From Lentisphaeria bacterium (GTDB taxonomy: Bacteria > Verrucomicrobiota > Lentisphaeria > Victivallales > UBA1829): a stretch of DNA of 34,275 nucleotides. Position numbers and translations under genes: made by a program. Positions 23,685-31,121 of this stretch are shown here, one piece after another (the stretch's first letter is position 1; each line of letters starts with the position of its first letter). Under the pieces are notes generated by a model, which worked only from the letters and a program-made list of their open reading frames with translations, was not told the origin of the DNA and searched no databases. The DNA is taken from the NCBI GenBank assembly GCA_017629515.1, contig JAGBXB010000032.1:1-34275 (forward strand), given 5' to 3'.

Positions 23685-24614
23685 TTATTTCTTCCTCTTT
23701 TTAAAAGAGGCTTTTTCAAAATCCGCCCGGAACTTTCTATCTTTGATATGTTCATTTAATTGCTGTTTCTCAAAATGGTAGGAAAGAAAAGAAAATTGCA
23801 GATTTTCCAGTTCCCGGACACATCCGGCAAGAGCCGTACCGGACTTTTTGGCTTTGTAACGGAGAATGGCTTTTTTTGCCAGAAGCATACGCGTTTGTAA
23901 ATTGCGGGAAATGACTTTCTGATAAATCGGTTTTGAATTGTTGCTCATAAAGAGTTGGATATTCCGTTCCCCTGAATCCAGAGTGACTCCTCTGCCGGAA
24001 AGTTCCAGAAGATCAAAATGGACAATACCGGAATCTCCGGTGAATTTTCTTCTTATGCTGTTTCCCGCTTTCAGCGTCATTAAAGTTTTGCGCATAAGAT
24101 ATGTTTGGCTTTCCTCTTTTGTGTCGATCAACTCCCTGCGGGTGCGGATCGTTTCTTCCTCATACCGGGAGTCTGACTCTGTGTTCATAAAGGGGTTGAG
24201 GGCGGAAAAGGCAATGCAATCCAGGTTTGCACACCAGGAAAAGGGGAAGAGCCCCAGCGTGCATATATTCAGAACATGACTTCCTACTCCAAGGGGGATC
24301 AGTACAAAAGACATAGGGATTTCATACAGCTCACGCCATCCCTCATAAGGAGTAAAGCGGATATTGGTATTATATACATTGAATTCTTCCACTTTGTATG
24401 TTCTGTTTTCGGTTACTTTGAATTGCAGGAAAGAGCTGCTTTCATTTTTTTTCAGTACTTCCACAGCGGGAACCTTATACAGAAGTTTGCGATTGCAATC
24501 CCTTGTGACCGTTTCCACCTCTTGAAATTCGTTGCGGCAGCCGGAGGCGGAAAGAAGAAAGAGAAGGAGTATAACGTGAAGGATAAGAAAAGAGGATATG
24601 TTTTTCAGATACAT
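23685..24614 (-). CDS. Putative lipoprotein of unknown function
   Basis: I chose ATG 24614 over TTG 24689 because it gives a standard lipoprotein signal: MYLKN, a hydrophobic core, and lipobox SASGC with the lipidated Cys at residue 26 (309 residues in all). No ribosome site is clear for either start. The mature part has a second hydrophobic stretch (EIPMSFVLIPLGVGSHVLNICTLGLFPFSWCANLDCIAFSALNPF), which may be a membrane hairpin, then a charged stretch EETIRTRRELIDTKEE, a small sheet domain (DSGIVHFDLLELSGRGVTLDSGERNIQLFMSNN) and a basic helical tail. I do not recognise the family. The gene is single, flanked by tRNA genes on both sides. Envelope location is inferred from the lipobox. Confidence 0.75.
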   Translation of the reverse strand: MYLKNISSFLILHVILLLFLLSASGCRNEFQEVETVTRDCNRKLLYKVPAVEVLKKNESSSFLQFKVTENRTYKVEEFNVYNTNIRFTPYEGWRELYEIPMSFVLIPLGVGSHVLNICTLGLFPFSWCANLDCIAFSALNPFMNTESDSRYEEETIRTRRELIDTKEESQTYLMRKTLMTLKAGNSIRRKFTGDSGIVHFDLLELSGRGVTLDSGERNIQLFMSNNSKPIYQKVISRNLQTRMLLAKKAILRYKAKKSGTALAGCVRELENLQFSFLSYHFEKQQLNEHIKDRKFRADFEKASFKKRKK

Positions 24615-24907
24615 AGGATATAAAAAAGGTTTGTGGTTGAATAAAATTAAAGAACTACACAAATATACATGCAGTTGCAGAAAATTCAAGTTGTATGGCT
24701 CATACAGAGCTGTGAAAATGGATGAAAAAGGACTTGAATGGTGTTTTGGAGTTCTTTATTTCCTGTAAAAAGCATAAAATTTGAATTTTTTTATTATTTT
24801 TACTTGAAATTAAGGAAAAATGGTGTAGAGTATATGACAACGCAGAAATTGCGGATGCTTTCAAAAAGTATATGTGCAAAAAATGTTGAAGAATTTGAAA
24901 AAATGAT

Positions 24908-24935
24908 TTGACAAATCATAAAAAGCATGTATATT
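24908..24935 (+). promoter_or_regulatory. Promoter of the tRNA-Asp pair
   Basis: TTGACA (24908-24913), 16 bases, TATATT (24930-24935), near consensus and about 22 bases before the first tRNA-Asp. The rest of the gap 24690-24907 is AT-rich, with no gene that I can support. Confidence 0.75.
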
Positions 24936-24956
24936 AAAGGTATCGCAAATAATTGC

Positions 24957-25033
24957 GGGGATGTAGCTCAATTGGTTAGAGTGCCACCCTGTCACGGTGG
25001 ATGTTACGGGTTCGAGTCCCGCCATTCCCGCCA
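24957..25033 (+). tRNA. tRNA-Asp (GUC), copy 1
   Basis: 77 bases with encoded CCA. Acceptor GGGGATG pairs with CATTCCC (one G-T), the anticodon loop CTGTCAC gives GUC, and the T loop is TTCGAGT. The outermost T-stem pair is A-C. A run of T follows. Confidence 0.97.
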
Positions 25034-25077
25034 TTTTTTTTGCCTTTGTTGATTTTGAATGTATCGCAAGTAATTGC

Positions 25078-25154
25078 GGGGATGTAGCTCAATTGGTTAG
25101 AGTGCCACCCTGTCACGGTGGATGTTACGGGTTCGAGTCCCGCCATTCCCGCCA
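25078..25154 (+). tRNA. tRNA-Asp (GUC), copy 2
   Basis: Identical in sequence to copy 1, 77 bases with encoded CCA and anticodon GUC. It ends 48 bases before the xerD start and its T tract (25155-25162) may end the tRNA transcript. Confidence 0.97.
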
Positions 25155-25201
25155 TTTTTTTTGCCCTTGTTCCTGAATTTTTGTGAAAAGGGGAGTTGCC
25201 T

Positions 25202-26095
25202 TTGAAAAAGATCCTTGAACATTTTATTGGTTTTCTTGCATTGGAAAAGGGGTTGGCACGCAATTCCACAGATGCTTATTATACGGATCTGGCAGATTTT
25301 ATCACCTATTTGGAAAATTCTTCCATTCACTCTTTTGCCGACGTGACAAGGGATCATATTCTGGACTTCCTTGAAGAGTGTAAAAATCAGGATATGGAAG
25401 TAACGACTCTTGCCCGGCGTCTTGTGGCTGTCAAAGTTTTTTTCCGCTATCTTATACAGGAGCGGTATCTGGATAAAAATGTCACAGACATTATGGAATC
25501 TCCAAAATTGTGGCGGGTCCTGCCGGAATTTATGTCCGGGGATGAGGTAAGCAGATTCCTTTCCGCCTTTCATTACAGAAGTAAAGATCCCCTTGAATTC
25601 CGAAACCGCTGTATGATGGAAATTTTATATGCCTGCGGTTTGCGGGTTTCGGAGATGGCGAATTTAAGGCTGGGGAATGTGAGTTTCGATGACAATGTTT
25701 TACGGGTTCTGGGGAAAGGCAGCAAGGAAAGAGTTGTTCCTGTGGGAAAAATGGCAGTATTGTGTCTGCAAAAATATATCCATGTCATCCGGCCCATGCT
25801 TGCAAAAGATACTTCCTGTCCCTATCTTTTTCTTTCCAATAACGGCAGACAACTTGACCGGGAAATGATCTGGATGATCGTAAAAGAGGCTGCCAGACGC
25901 GCAGGTATCCACAAAGACATCCATCCCCATACCCTGCGGCATTCTTTTGCCAGTCATCTTCTGGAAAACGGTGCTGATTTAAGGGCAATACAGGAAATGC
26001 TGGGACATGCGGATATAAGTACCACCCAGATTTATACCCATGTTTCTGCAAAAAGGCTTCTTTCGGTACATAAAAAATTCCATCCCAGAGCGTAA
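25202..26095 (+). CDS. xerD: Site-specific tyrosine recombinase XerD
   Basis: Resolves chromosome dimers at dif with XerC during division. The start TTG at 25202 is preferred over TTG 25196 because GGGGAG lies 6 bases before it; it gives 297 residues against 298 in E. coli. The N-terminal SAM-like core-binding domain (FIGFLALEKGLARNSTDAYYTDLADFITYL) is followed by the catalytic domain with Arg148 (CGLRVSE), the Lys in GKGSKERVVP, HTLRHSF (His-x-x-Arg), GHADISTTQ (His) and nucleophile Tyr278 (QIYTHVS). The ending KFHPRA is the XerD-type tail. Proximity to tRNA genes could suggest an island integrase, but length, tail and lack of att repeats favour the housekeeping enzyme. The apbE start is 3 bases beyond its stop. 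Confidence 0.92.
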   Translation: MKKILEHFIGFLALEKGLARNSTDAYYTDLADFITYLENSSIHSFADVTRDHILDFLEECKNQDMEVTTLARRLVAVKVFFRYLIQERYLDKNVTDIMESPKLWRVLPEFMSGDEVSRFLSAFHYRSKDPLEFRNRCMMEILYACGLRVSEMANLRLGNVSFDDNVLRVLGKGSKERVVPVGKMAVLCLQKYIHVIRPMLAKDTSCPYLFLSNNGRQLDREMIWMIVKEAARRAGIHKDIHPHTLRHSFASHLLENGADLRAIQEMLGHADISTTQIYTHVSAKRLLSVHKKFHPRA

Positions 26096-26098
26096 AAT

Positions 26099-27151
26099 AT
26101 GCGGTTTTATCCAACAAGATTTCTCTGTATCAGTTTTTGTATCCTGCTTCTGTTTTTTTCTGTTCTTTTTTTCTTTTTACAGGGCAGAAAGACATTTCTT
26201 CCCACTGTGGAACGGCGTTTTCCTGTGATGGGGACAGTTTGTGCTTTCCGCCTTACCGGGGAAGCGGGAAAAAGTATGGAGGAAATGAATCAGGCTGCCG
26301 ATGCGATCCAGGATACATTTTACAAAATGGAAAAATTGTGCAATATTTTTGATGAAAAAAGTGCTTTATCGGAAATCAACTGGAAAATAAAAGATTACAA
26401 AATTGCAGAGTGTCCCGGTGAATTATGGGAGATATTCCGGGAGGCGGGATTTTTTTATTCCTATACATGCGGCGCCTTTGATGTAAGTATTTCCCCGCTT
26501 ATGCGTCTTTGGGGTTTTTACCGGAAAAAAGGAGTGTTGCCCGCTTCTTCTGCCATAGCGGAAACACGGAAAAATACCGGATGGGATAAATTTATTTTTG
26601 ACGGGAAAAAACGTACCGTTGCTCTCCGGGCCGGCTCTCTGGCGCAAATGGATCTTGGTGGCATCGCCAAAGGGTATGCGCTGGATAAAGCGGCGGAAAA
26701 GGCGGCGGAAATGGGTATAAAACGGGGATTGCTGGATCTGGGGGGCAATTTGCGTTCTCTGCCGCTGCCGCCGCAGAAAGACAGGAAAAATTTTCTGATC
26801 GGGATCCGGGATCCGCTGGGAGGCTCCTCCTGGGTGGAAAATGTGGAAATGCCCAATAATATGAGTATGGCAACCAGCGGAAATTATGAGAGATATGTTG
26901 TGATAAATAATACCCGTTACACGCATATTCTTGATGCAAGGACAGGTTATCCTGTTACCGGGATGCTTTCCGTAACGGTACTGACCTCCAAAGGCATTCA
27001 TTCAGACGCATTATCTACAAGTATTTTCATTCTGGGGGAGGATTTTGCGGAGAAAGTATGTAAGGAATTTCCCTCTACTTCCGTATTGCTTTTCCGTGAG
27101 GAAAAGGGGAAAATCATCCGCAGAGGATGGGGAATATTTGCAAAAAAATAA
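26099..27151 (+). CDS. apbE: FAD:protein FMN transferase (ApbE family)
   Basis: Attaches FMN from FAD to a Thr or Ser of target proteins such as Rnf/Nqr subunits and other extracytoplasmic flavoproteins. An N-terminal membrane anchor (FLCISFCILLLFFSVLFFFL, residues 8-27) has no lipobox Cys, so the enzyme is tethered by a helix. The domain then shows FPVMGTVCAFRL, YTCGAFDVSISPLMRLWGFY, AQMDLGGIAKGYALDKAAE, LLDLGGN, TSGNYERY, THILDARTGYP and HSDALSTSIFILG, covering the FAD-binding and metal-binding signatures in family order. The length, 350 residues, is normal. It starts 3 bases after xerD and so is probably co-transcribed with it. No target flavoprotein gene is in the window. Its stop abuts the convergent AraC gene with no spare base. 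Confidence 0.93.
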   Translation: MRFYPTRFLCISFCILLLFFSVLFFFLQGRKTFLPTVERRFPVMGTVCAFRLTGEAGKSMEEMNQAADAIQDTFYKMEKLCNIFDEKSALSEINWKIKDYKIAECPGELWEIFREAGFFYSYTCGAFDVSISPLMRLWGFYRKKGVLPASSAIAETRKNTGWDKFIFDGKKRTVALRAGSLAQMDLGGIAKGYALDKAAEKAAEMGIKRGLLDLGGNLRSLPLPPQKDRKNFLIGIRDPLGGSSWVENVEMPNNMSMATSGNYERYVVINNTRYTHILDARTGYPVTGMLSVTVLTSKGIHSDALSTSIFILGEDFAEKVCKEFPSTSVLLFREEKGKIIRRGWGIFAKK

Positions 27152-28003
27152 TTATTTTTTATTGTGAGTTTTTACTGCATTCTTTCTGTAAGCGCGGGGG
27201 GAAAGCCCGAAGATCCTCCGGAAAGCATTGGAGAATGCCGAAACAGTGGAAAAACCGCATTTATCCGCCAGTTCCGTAATACGGAAACTTTCCATTTTCA
27301 ATATTTCCGCAGCACATTGCATACGCATACGGAAAACATATTCGCCGATAGTCAGGGAAAATTTGTTTTTAAATAGTTTGCGTAAATACACTACGGAAAT
27401 GCCTCTGGATGCCGCCAGATTTTTTATATTGAACTCTTGAAAAGGCTCGTAACGGAAAGAATCAAAAATACTGGTAAGTCTGAAAGGATCGCCTTGCAGT
27501 CTTGGCAGGCAGTTTCCGGCTTCCAGAGTCAGATACACCAGTTTTTCGATCATCAATACTGCTCCGTAACTGTCATAGCCGTCTGCCTGGTGGAAATTGG
27601 CGTATAATTCCTCAAAAATCGTACGCAGTGCAGAGCCGGATTGTCTGGAAAGGGGGACACATCCTGCGGGGAAAGTAGCCTGCAGGGCGGAAATGATGCG
27701 TCTGCCCCGGTCTCCGGTAAAGTCGATCCATAAATGCCGGTAATGTTTTTTTTCCGGCAGGTGATGGAAGCAGAAATACTTGGAAAAATCCCCGTTCCAG
27801 AAAAGGACCGGCCCTTTCAGATGTAAAGTCCTTTCCTCCAGGTCCAGCAATACTTCCCCCTCTGCGATCATTTCCAGAGAAAAGATCCCTTCTTTATTAA
27901 TGGCGTGGTGGTGCATATAGTTGCCGGAAAATTCCACATTGCTTACGGAACGGATGGAAAGGTCGGAGAAATAGGCGTTTGCAGAGTCGGTACTTCCGGT
28001 CAT
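27152..28003 (-). CDS. AraC family transcriptional regulator (divergent to oxidoreductase)
   Basis: I prefer ATG 28003 (283 residues) over ATG 28036 because AAGAGGA lies about 10 bases before it. The N-terminal half is a cupin-like sensor (MHHHAINKEGIFSLEMIAEGEVLLDLEERTLHLKGPVLFWNGD). The C-terminal two helix-turn-helix motifs are FNIKNLAASRGISVVYLRKLFKNKFSLTIGEYVFRMRMQCAAEIL and RITELADKCGFSTVSAFSNAFRRIFGLSPRAYRK. It is divergent to the Gfo/Idh/MocA gene at 28272 and very likely controls it and the gene after it. The inducer is unknown. A hydrophobic ligand or sugar is possible from the pocket type only. Confidence 0.92.
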   Translation of the reverse strand: MTGSTDSANAYFSDLSIRSVSNVEFSGNYMHHHAINKEGIFSLEMIAEGEVLLDLEERTLHLKGPVLFWNGDFSKYFCFHHLPEKKHYRHLWIDFTGDRGRRIISALQATFPAGCVPLSRQSGSALRTIFEELYANFHQADGYDSYGAVLMIEKLVYLTLEAGNCLPRLQGDPFRLTSIFDSFRYEPFQEFNIKNLAASRGISVVYLRKLFKNKFSLTIGEYVFRMRMQCAAEILKMESFRITELADKCGFSTVSAFSNAFRRIFGLSPRAYRKNAVKTHNKK

Positions 28004-28079
28004 TTTGTTTTTTCCTCTTCTGGATAAATGAACCATGTTGAGGAAAATATAGCATGGAGAAAGAAAAAATCAAAGAAAC

Positions 28080-28158
28080 GGGAAAACTTTTTACGCATAT
28101 TTTCCCATCTTTTTCCTCGCAGTATCAAAATAATGGCATTTTATATCACCATACGCAA
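28080..28158. promoter_or_regulatory. Candidate operator sites upstream of the oxidoreductase cassette
   Basis: A dyad GGGAAAA (28080-28086) and TTTTCCC (28100-28106) lies midway between the AraC gene and the promoter. TACGCA occurs at 28092-28097 and again at 28153-28158, the second 20 bases before the -35 box. Either could be the AraC site; the evidence is repetition only. Confidence 0.3.
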
Positions 28159-28178
28159 CTTTTTTATGAAAAAATCCT

Positions 28179-28207
28179 TTGCAATCTTTTCATTGGGTGA
28201 GTATAGT
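28179..28207 (+). promoter_or_regulatory. Promoter of the oxidoreductase cassette
   Basis: TTGCAA (28179-28184), 17 bases, TATAGT (28202-28207). Transcription would start near 28213, giving a leader of about 60 bases before the ATG at 28272. Confidence 0.65.
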
Positions 28208-28271
28208 AATACCATCATTCAACAATAACCGGTTGGGAAGAATACCGGAAAATCAAGAAAAAGGAGAAAAT

Positions 28272-29321
28272 ATGAAAAACGGTAAATTACAGGCTGCGGT
28301 CATCGGTCTTGGCGAAGGGTTCCGCCATGTGAAAGCATTCAGAATGAGTCCCGACTATGAACTTGCGGCAGTTTGCGATCCCCTGCCCGAACCTTTGCCC
28401 CCTCACATGGCAAAAAGACTTGCGGAATTTGATCTTGCCAATACTGCAAAAAGATATTATGATTATAAAGAAGTAGTCAATGATCCCGAAATCGATGTGG
28501 TTTCTGTTGCTTCACCCGACTATTACCATGCGGAACAATCTATCGCCCTTCTGGAAGCAGGCAAACATGTCCTCTGCGAAAAACCCATGACACTGGATCT
28601 GGATGAAGCCGCCGCCATTGCCGATGCCGTCCGCCGTACCGGGAACAATTTTATGATCGCTCATCCCACCAGATATACCCCCGCATTCATCCTTGCCAAA
28701 AAGATGATCGCAAGAGGCGATATCGGGGAACTCTTCATGGCTGAAACGGAATACGCCCATAACTACCGTCATGTAATGGGAGTAGGCGGTTGGAGAAAAG
28801 ATGCCAGACGCGATCCCCTGCTGGGCGGCGGCTGTCATGCTGTGGATTTCCTCCGCTGGGCGGTTGGTGATCTTATTGATGAATCCTTTGCCTACGGTAC
28901 GAAAAAAGGTCTTGCAGACTGGCCCATCGACTTTGACTCCTATTTTGCCCTTTACAAATTTAAAAACGGTGTCATCGGCAAGGTCATGTGCTCCACCGGT
29001 CTTTCCCGTCCCTATACCATGAGAAGTGTGTTTTACGGAACAAAAGGAACCATCATCTGTGATAATCTAAGCGGAAAAATGCAGCTTTCCAGCGTGCCTT
29101 TCTTCGCCGTGGAAAAAGATTCCACACCCTTTATTGATATTCCTGTTGAAGTAAACAACCACAATGTGGAATCCCAGGTACAGCTTATGGCGGATATCAT
29201 TCTCCGGGGCGCAAAAAATACTGCGGATGTGGTGGAAGGAGCAAGAACCGTTGCTGCCTGCGCCGCTGCCATCGAGTCTGCCCATACCGGTAAACCTGTA
29301 AAAGTCCGTAATGATTTTTGA
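28272..29321 (+). CDS. Gfo/Idh/MocA family sugar oxidoreductase
   Basis: AAGGAG before the ATG at 28272 sets the start, giving 349 residues; the longer frame from 28179 overlaps the promoter. The Rossmann fold begins VIGLGEGFRHVKAF, CEKPMTLDLDEA is the family EKP motif, and HPTRYTPAF, GGWRKDARRDPLLGGGCHAVDFLRW carries the GG-x-H-x-x-D active-site segment of inositol- and sugar-dehydrogenase members. It oxidises or reduces a polyol or sugar with NAD(P) in the cytosol; the substrate is unknown. The following unknown gene starts 11 bases after its stop and the pair ends in one terminator, so it is a two-gene operon under the divergent AraC protein. Confidence 0.9.
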   Translation: MKNGKLQAAVIGLGEGFRHVKAFRMSPDYELAAVCDPLPEPLPPHMAKRLAEFDLANTAKRYYDYKEVVNDPEIDVVSVASPDYYHAEQSIALLEAGKHVLCEKPMTLDLDEAAAIADAVRRTGNNFMIAHPTRYTPAFILAKKMIARGDIGELFMAETEYAHNYRHVMGVGGWRKDARRDPLLGGGCHAVDFLRWAVGDLIDESFAYGTKKGLADWPIDFDSYFALYKFKNGVIGKVMCSTGLSRPYTMRSVFYGTKGTIICDNLSGKMQLSSVPFFAVEKDSTPFIDIPVEVNNHNVESQVQLMADIILRGAKNTADVVEGARTVAACAAAIESAHTGKPVKVRNDF

Positions 29322-29332
29322 GGAAGCAAAAA

Positions 29333-30139
29333 ATGATGGTAAAAGCAGAATTAAAAACTCTTGATGAGCATTTTGAGTATGTAAAAGGGATGGTGCGAGT
29401 TTCTTTCTTTTTTGCAAAGAAATTCCTTGTGAAGAAATTTCCGGAGAAAAATATCGGTGAGATCATCCGGGATCATACTCCCGCATTGTATCACGGGCTG
29501 AACTATACAGATCATCAGACAAAATGGGATAATCCGGATTGTCAGAAGATCCTGGCAAAAGCCGTGGAACTTTCTGCCCTTTCCCCGGAGGATTTTGAAG
29601 AGGAAATGTGGAAAAGCCTTGAAGATCACGCACGGAAACGGGCGGAACTCAATTACCCCAACGCTGTGGGGATCCAGGCTCCTCTTTCCTGGCATTGCGG
29701 CAGTTTGACTTATGATCCCCCCAATCCCCATATCCAACCGGGATATATGGTCTTCCACATTGCCAATGGCACCTGTCCCTATTCCATTTTTGATGATCCC
29801 TCCTATCTGCCTTTCTGCTTCCGGCTTCTGATGAAAGAAACGGAAGTAAAGTATGATGCGGTAGGGCTTTATACGGTCACCTGGCTCAATTCCAATCCCA
29901 GATGGCTGAAATATTTCCCCCAGGAATGGATGGATAATATGGCAAAGCCGGATTATTCCAGACTGGAAACTCCCTGCTGGAATTTCGGGGACTGGGGTCA
30001 GTTGGTCACAGGGCGGGGCACCATCAATAAAAAGGTGGAGGAACTTGTACGGAAAGAAGGCAGACTCAAATACCTTTCTTTGCGTTCTTCCTGTTCTTAT
30101 GCCAGTATGAAAAAGCATCTGGACGAAAATTTCTCATAA
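29333..30139 (+). CDS. Conserved protein of unknown function paired with an oxidoreductase
   Basis: AGGAAG 6 bases upstream selects ATG 29333 (268 residues). No signal peptide or membrane helix is present. The chain has helices rich in charged residues at the start (RVSFFFAKKFLVKKFPEKNIGEIIRDHTPALYHG), then a Trp/Pro/Tyr-rich core (PLSWHCGSLTYDPPNPHIQPGYMVFHIANGTCPYSIFDDPSYLPFCFR) and LYTVTWLNSNPRWLKYFPQEWMDN, ending WGQLVTGRGTINKKVEELVRKEG. I do not recall a named family, but proteins of this look occur next to Gfo/Idh/MocA genes in Planctomycetes and Lentisphaerota. Several His, Cys and Asp are spaced as metal ligands might be. A catalytic partner of the dehydrogenase is inference. Confidence 0.7.
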   Translation: MMVKAELKTLDEHFEYVKGMVRVSFFFAKKFLVKKFPEKNIGEIIRDHTPALYHGLNYTDHQTKWDNPDCQKILAKAVELSALSPEDFEEEMWKSLEDHARKRAELNYPNAVGIQAPLSWHCGSLTYDPPNPHIQPGYMVFHIANGTCPYSIFDDPSYLPFCFRLLMKETEVKYDAVGLYTVTWLNSNPRWLKYFPQEWMDNMAKPDYSRLETPCWNFGDWGQLVTGRGTINKKVEELVRKEGRLKYLSLRSSCSYASMKKHLDENFS

Positions 30140-30165
30140 AAGAGGTGAATTTTACCGGAAAAAAA

Positions 30166-30197
30166 GGGGCGGTGACAAATGTTGCCGCCCCTTTTTT
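30166..30197 (+). terminator. Rho-independent terminator of the oxidoreductase cassette
   Basis: GGGGCGGTGAC pairs with GTTGCCGCCCC (11 bp with two wobble pairs) around AAAT, followed by six T at 30192-30197. Confidence 0.9.
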
Positions 30198-30222
30198 GTT
30201 ACAGGAACAGGATTTCTGAAAA

Positions 30223-30417
30223 TTGTTTGACGCCCGTACAAGGACAATAATATCAGATTATGAAAATGAAGAGAAAATTGACTGCTCTGATGATATTATA
30301 TTATTGGGAGAACTTTATCATAAAAATGATTGGAAAGAGATAGCAAAATTGCACAATAAGTATATTACTTTACTTAAAAAAAAGCAAAAAATAGTTTTCA
30401 ATCCGTTTGAAAAGTGA
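30223..30417 (+). CDS. Small hypothetical protein
   Basis: A 64-residue frame from TTG 30223 with an in-frame stop just before it. The product is acidic at first and basic at the end (ILLGELYHKNDWKEIAKLHNKYITLLKKKQ), probably two helices. The ribosome site (AGGAACAGGA) is distant. Its TGA overlaps a GTG of the next frame (GTGA at 30414-30417), as in coupled genes. It might also be the tail of a decayed gene. Low confidence. Confidence 0.35.
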   Translation: MFDARTRTIISDYENEEKIDCSDDIILLGELYHKNDWKEIAKLHNKYITLLKKKQKIVFNPFEK

Positions 30418-30455
30418 TCAAGTCCGGCTATATTAACTCAAAAAAAGGGACCGGT

Positions 30456-31007
30456 ATGAAAATAAAATGCAGAGAAATTTTTACAGGAAAAGGATTTCTC
30501 TATTCTCTTATTTTGATTCTTTTTGCAGGTAATATCGTATTTTCTGCTTTTTTTCTGCATTATTATACCGCTTTACGAGTTCCCGCAGCCGTTAAAAAGG
30601 GAGAGAAAAATATTCCTGTCTATTCCGGAAAACTCTCTTTTAAGGATGGCGGAAAGCTCTCTCTTGCTTATACGGAAAAAACTGTTTTATTTGAGTTGAG
30701 TACCCCGAAAGGTAATGTTTCTTTTGAAGCTGAAAAGGATTCTTTTCATTTTTACAATACTTTTTTTGATTCATTTTGGGAATTTTCCAGAGGTAAAGGC
30801 AGAACACAAAACTGTTTTATAGATGATACTCTCTTTATGGATTTGAATAAGGACGGCATCAACGATATAAAAGTAAATAAAAAAGGTAAATATGTAAGAA
30901 GCGGAGGAAAATTCATCAAATGCCAATCTATCCATGCCGCAGAAAAAAAGGCAGAAACTTTGGACGGCAAAAAACTCTTCTGGAAAGAAAATGACTTTGT
31001 GGAATAA
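30456..31007 (+). CDS. Membrane-anchored small protein with EF-hand-like loop
   Basis: ATG 30456 follows GGGA at 5 bases and gives 183 residues; a GTG at 30414 in frame overlaps the previous stop and would add 14. A single N-terminal helix (FLYSLILILFAGNIVFSAFFL) places the rest outside the inner membrane. The exported domain contains a repeated sheet pattern (YSGKLSFKDGGKLSLAYTEKTVLFELS) and DLNKDGINDI near residue 135, which has the D-x-N-x-D-G-x-N-D layout of calcium-binding loops. I do not recognise the family and no neighbour points to a role. Confidence 0.6.
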   Translation: MKIKCREIFTGKGFLYSLILILFAGNIVFSAFFLHYYTALRVPAAVKKGEKNIPVYSGKLSFKDGGKLSLAYTEKTVLFELSTPKGNVSFEAEKDSFHFYNTFFDSFWEFSRGKGRTQNCFIDDTLFMDLNKDGINDIKVNKKGKYVRSGGKFIKCQSIHAAEKKAETLDGKKLFWKENDFVE

Positions 31008-31028
31008 ATGCAGAAAAAATCTTGATGG

Positions 31029-31054
31029 CTGTTATATTACTTCCAACATAACAG
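31029..31054. repeat. Inverted repeat CTGTTAT/ATAACAG
   Basis: 7-base perfect arms (31029-31035 and 31048-31054) around 12 bases, in the short gap between convergent genes. No T run follows on either strand, so a terminator role is weak. Confidence 0.3.
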
Positions 31055-31121
31055 TGAGGCAGTTCTGCCGGAAAGAAGATATGGAAAGTTTTTTATGCCT
31101 GGTCAGAAAATGGAAAGATTT

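Larger units (their letters stand above)
24940..25171 (+). repeat. Tandem 121-base duplication carrying tRNA-Asp
   Basis: Two units, 24940-25050 and 25061-25171, with period 121. Each has GTATCGCAARTAATTGC, the tRNA and a T-rich tail CCATTTTTTTTGCC. The tRNA parts are identical and the flanks differ by single bases, so the duplication is recent or kept even by conversion. Confidence 0.85.

Noticed and set aside
24976..25573. Minus-strand frames with GNGGTRTRNIHRDRVAL ends across the tRNA-Asp genes.
   Set aside because: They are the well-known artefact of translating the antisense of tRNA-Asp; the plus strand folds as tRNA and encodes xerD beyond.
25078..26095. A tRNA-linked integrase marking an integrative element.
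   Set aside because: The recombinase has the length, Arg148/Tyr278 positions and HPRA tail of XerD. The repeated tRNA-Asp is explained by tandem duplication, and no att-like partial tRNA or cargo is present.
27140..27160. A shared terminator between apbE and the convergent AraC gene.
   Set aside because: The stops abut and the junction is A/T-rich, but no stem-loop can be formed that I would trust.
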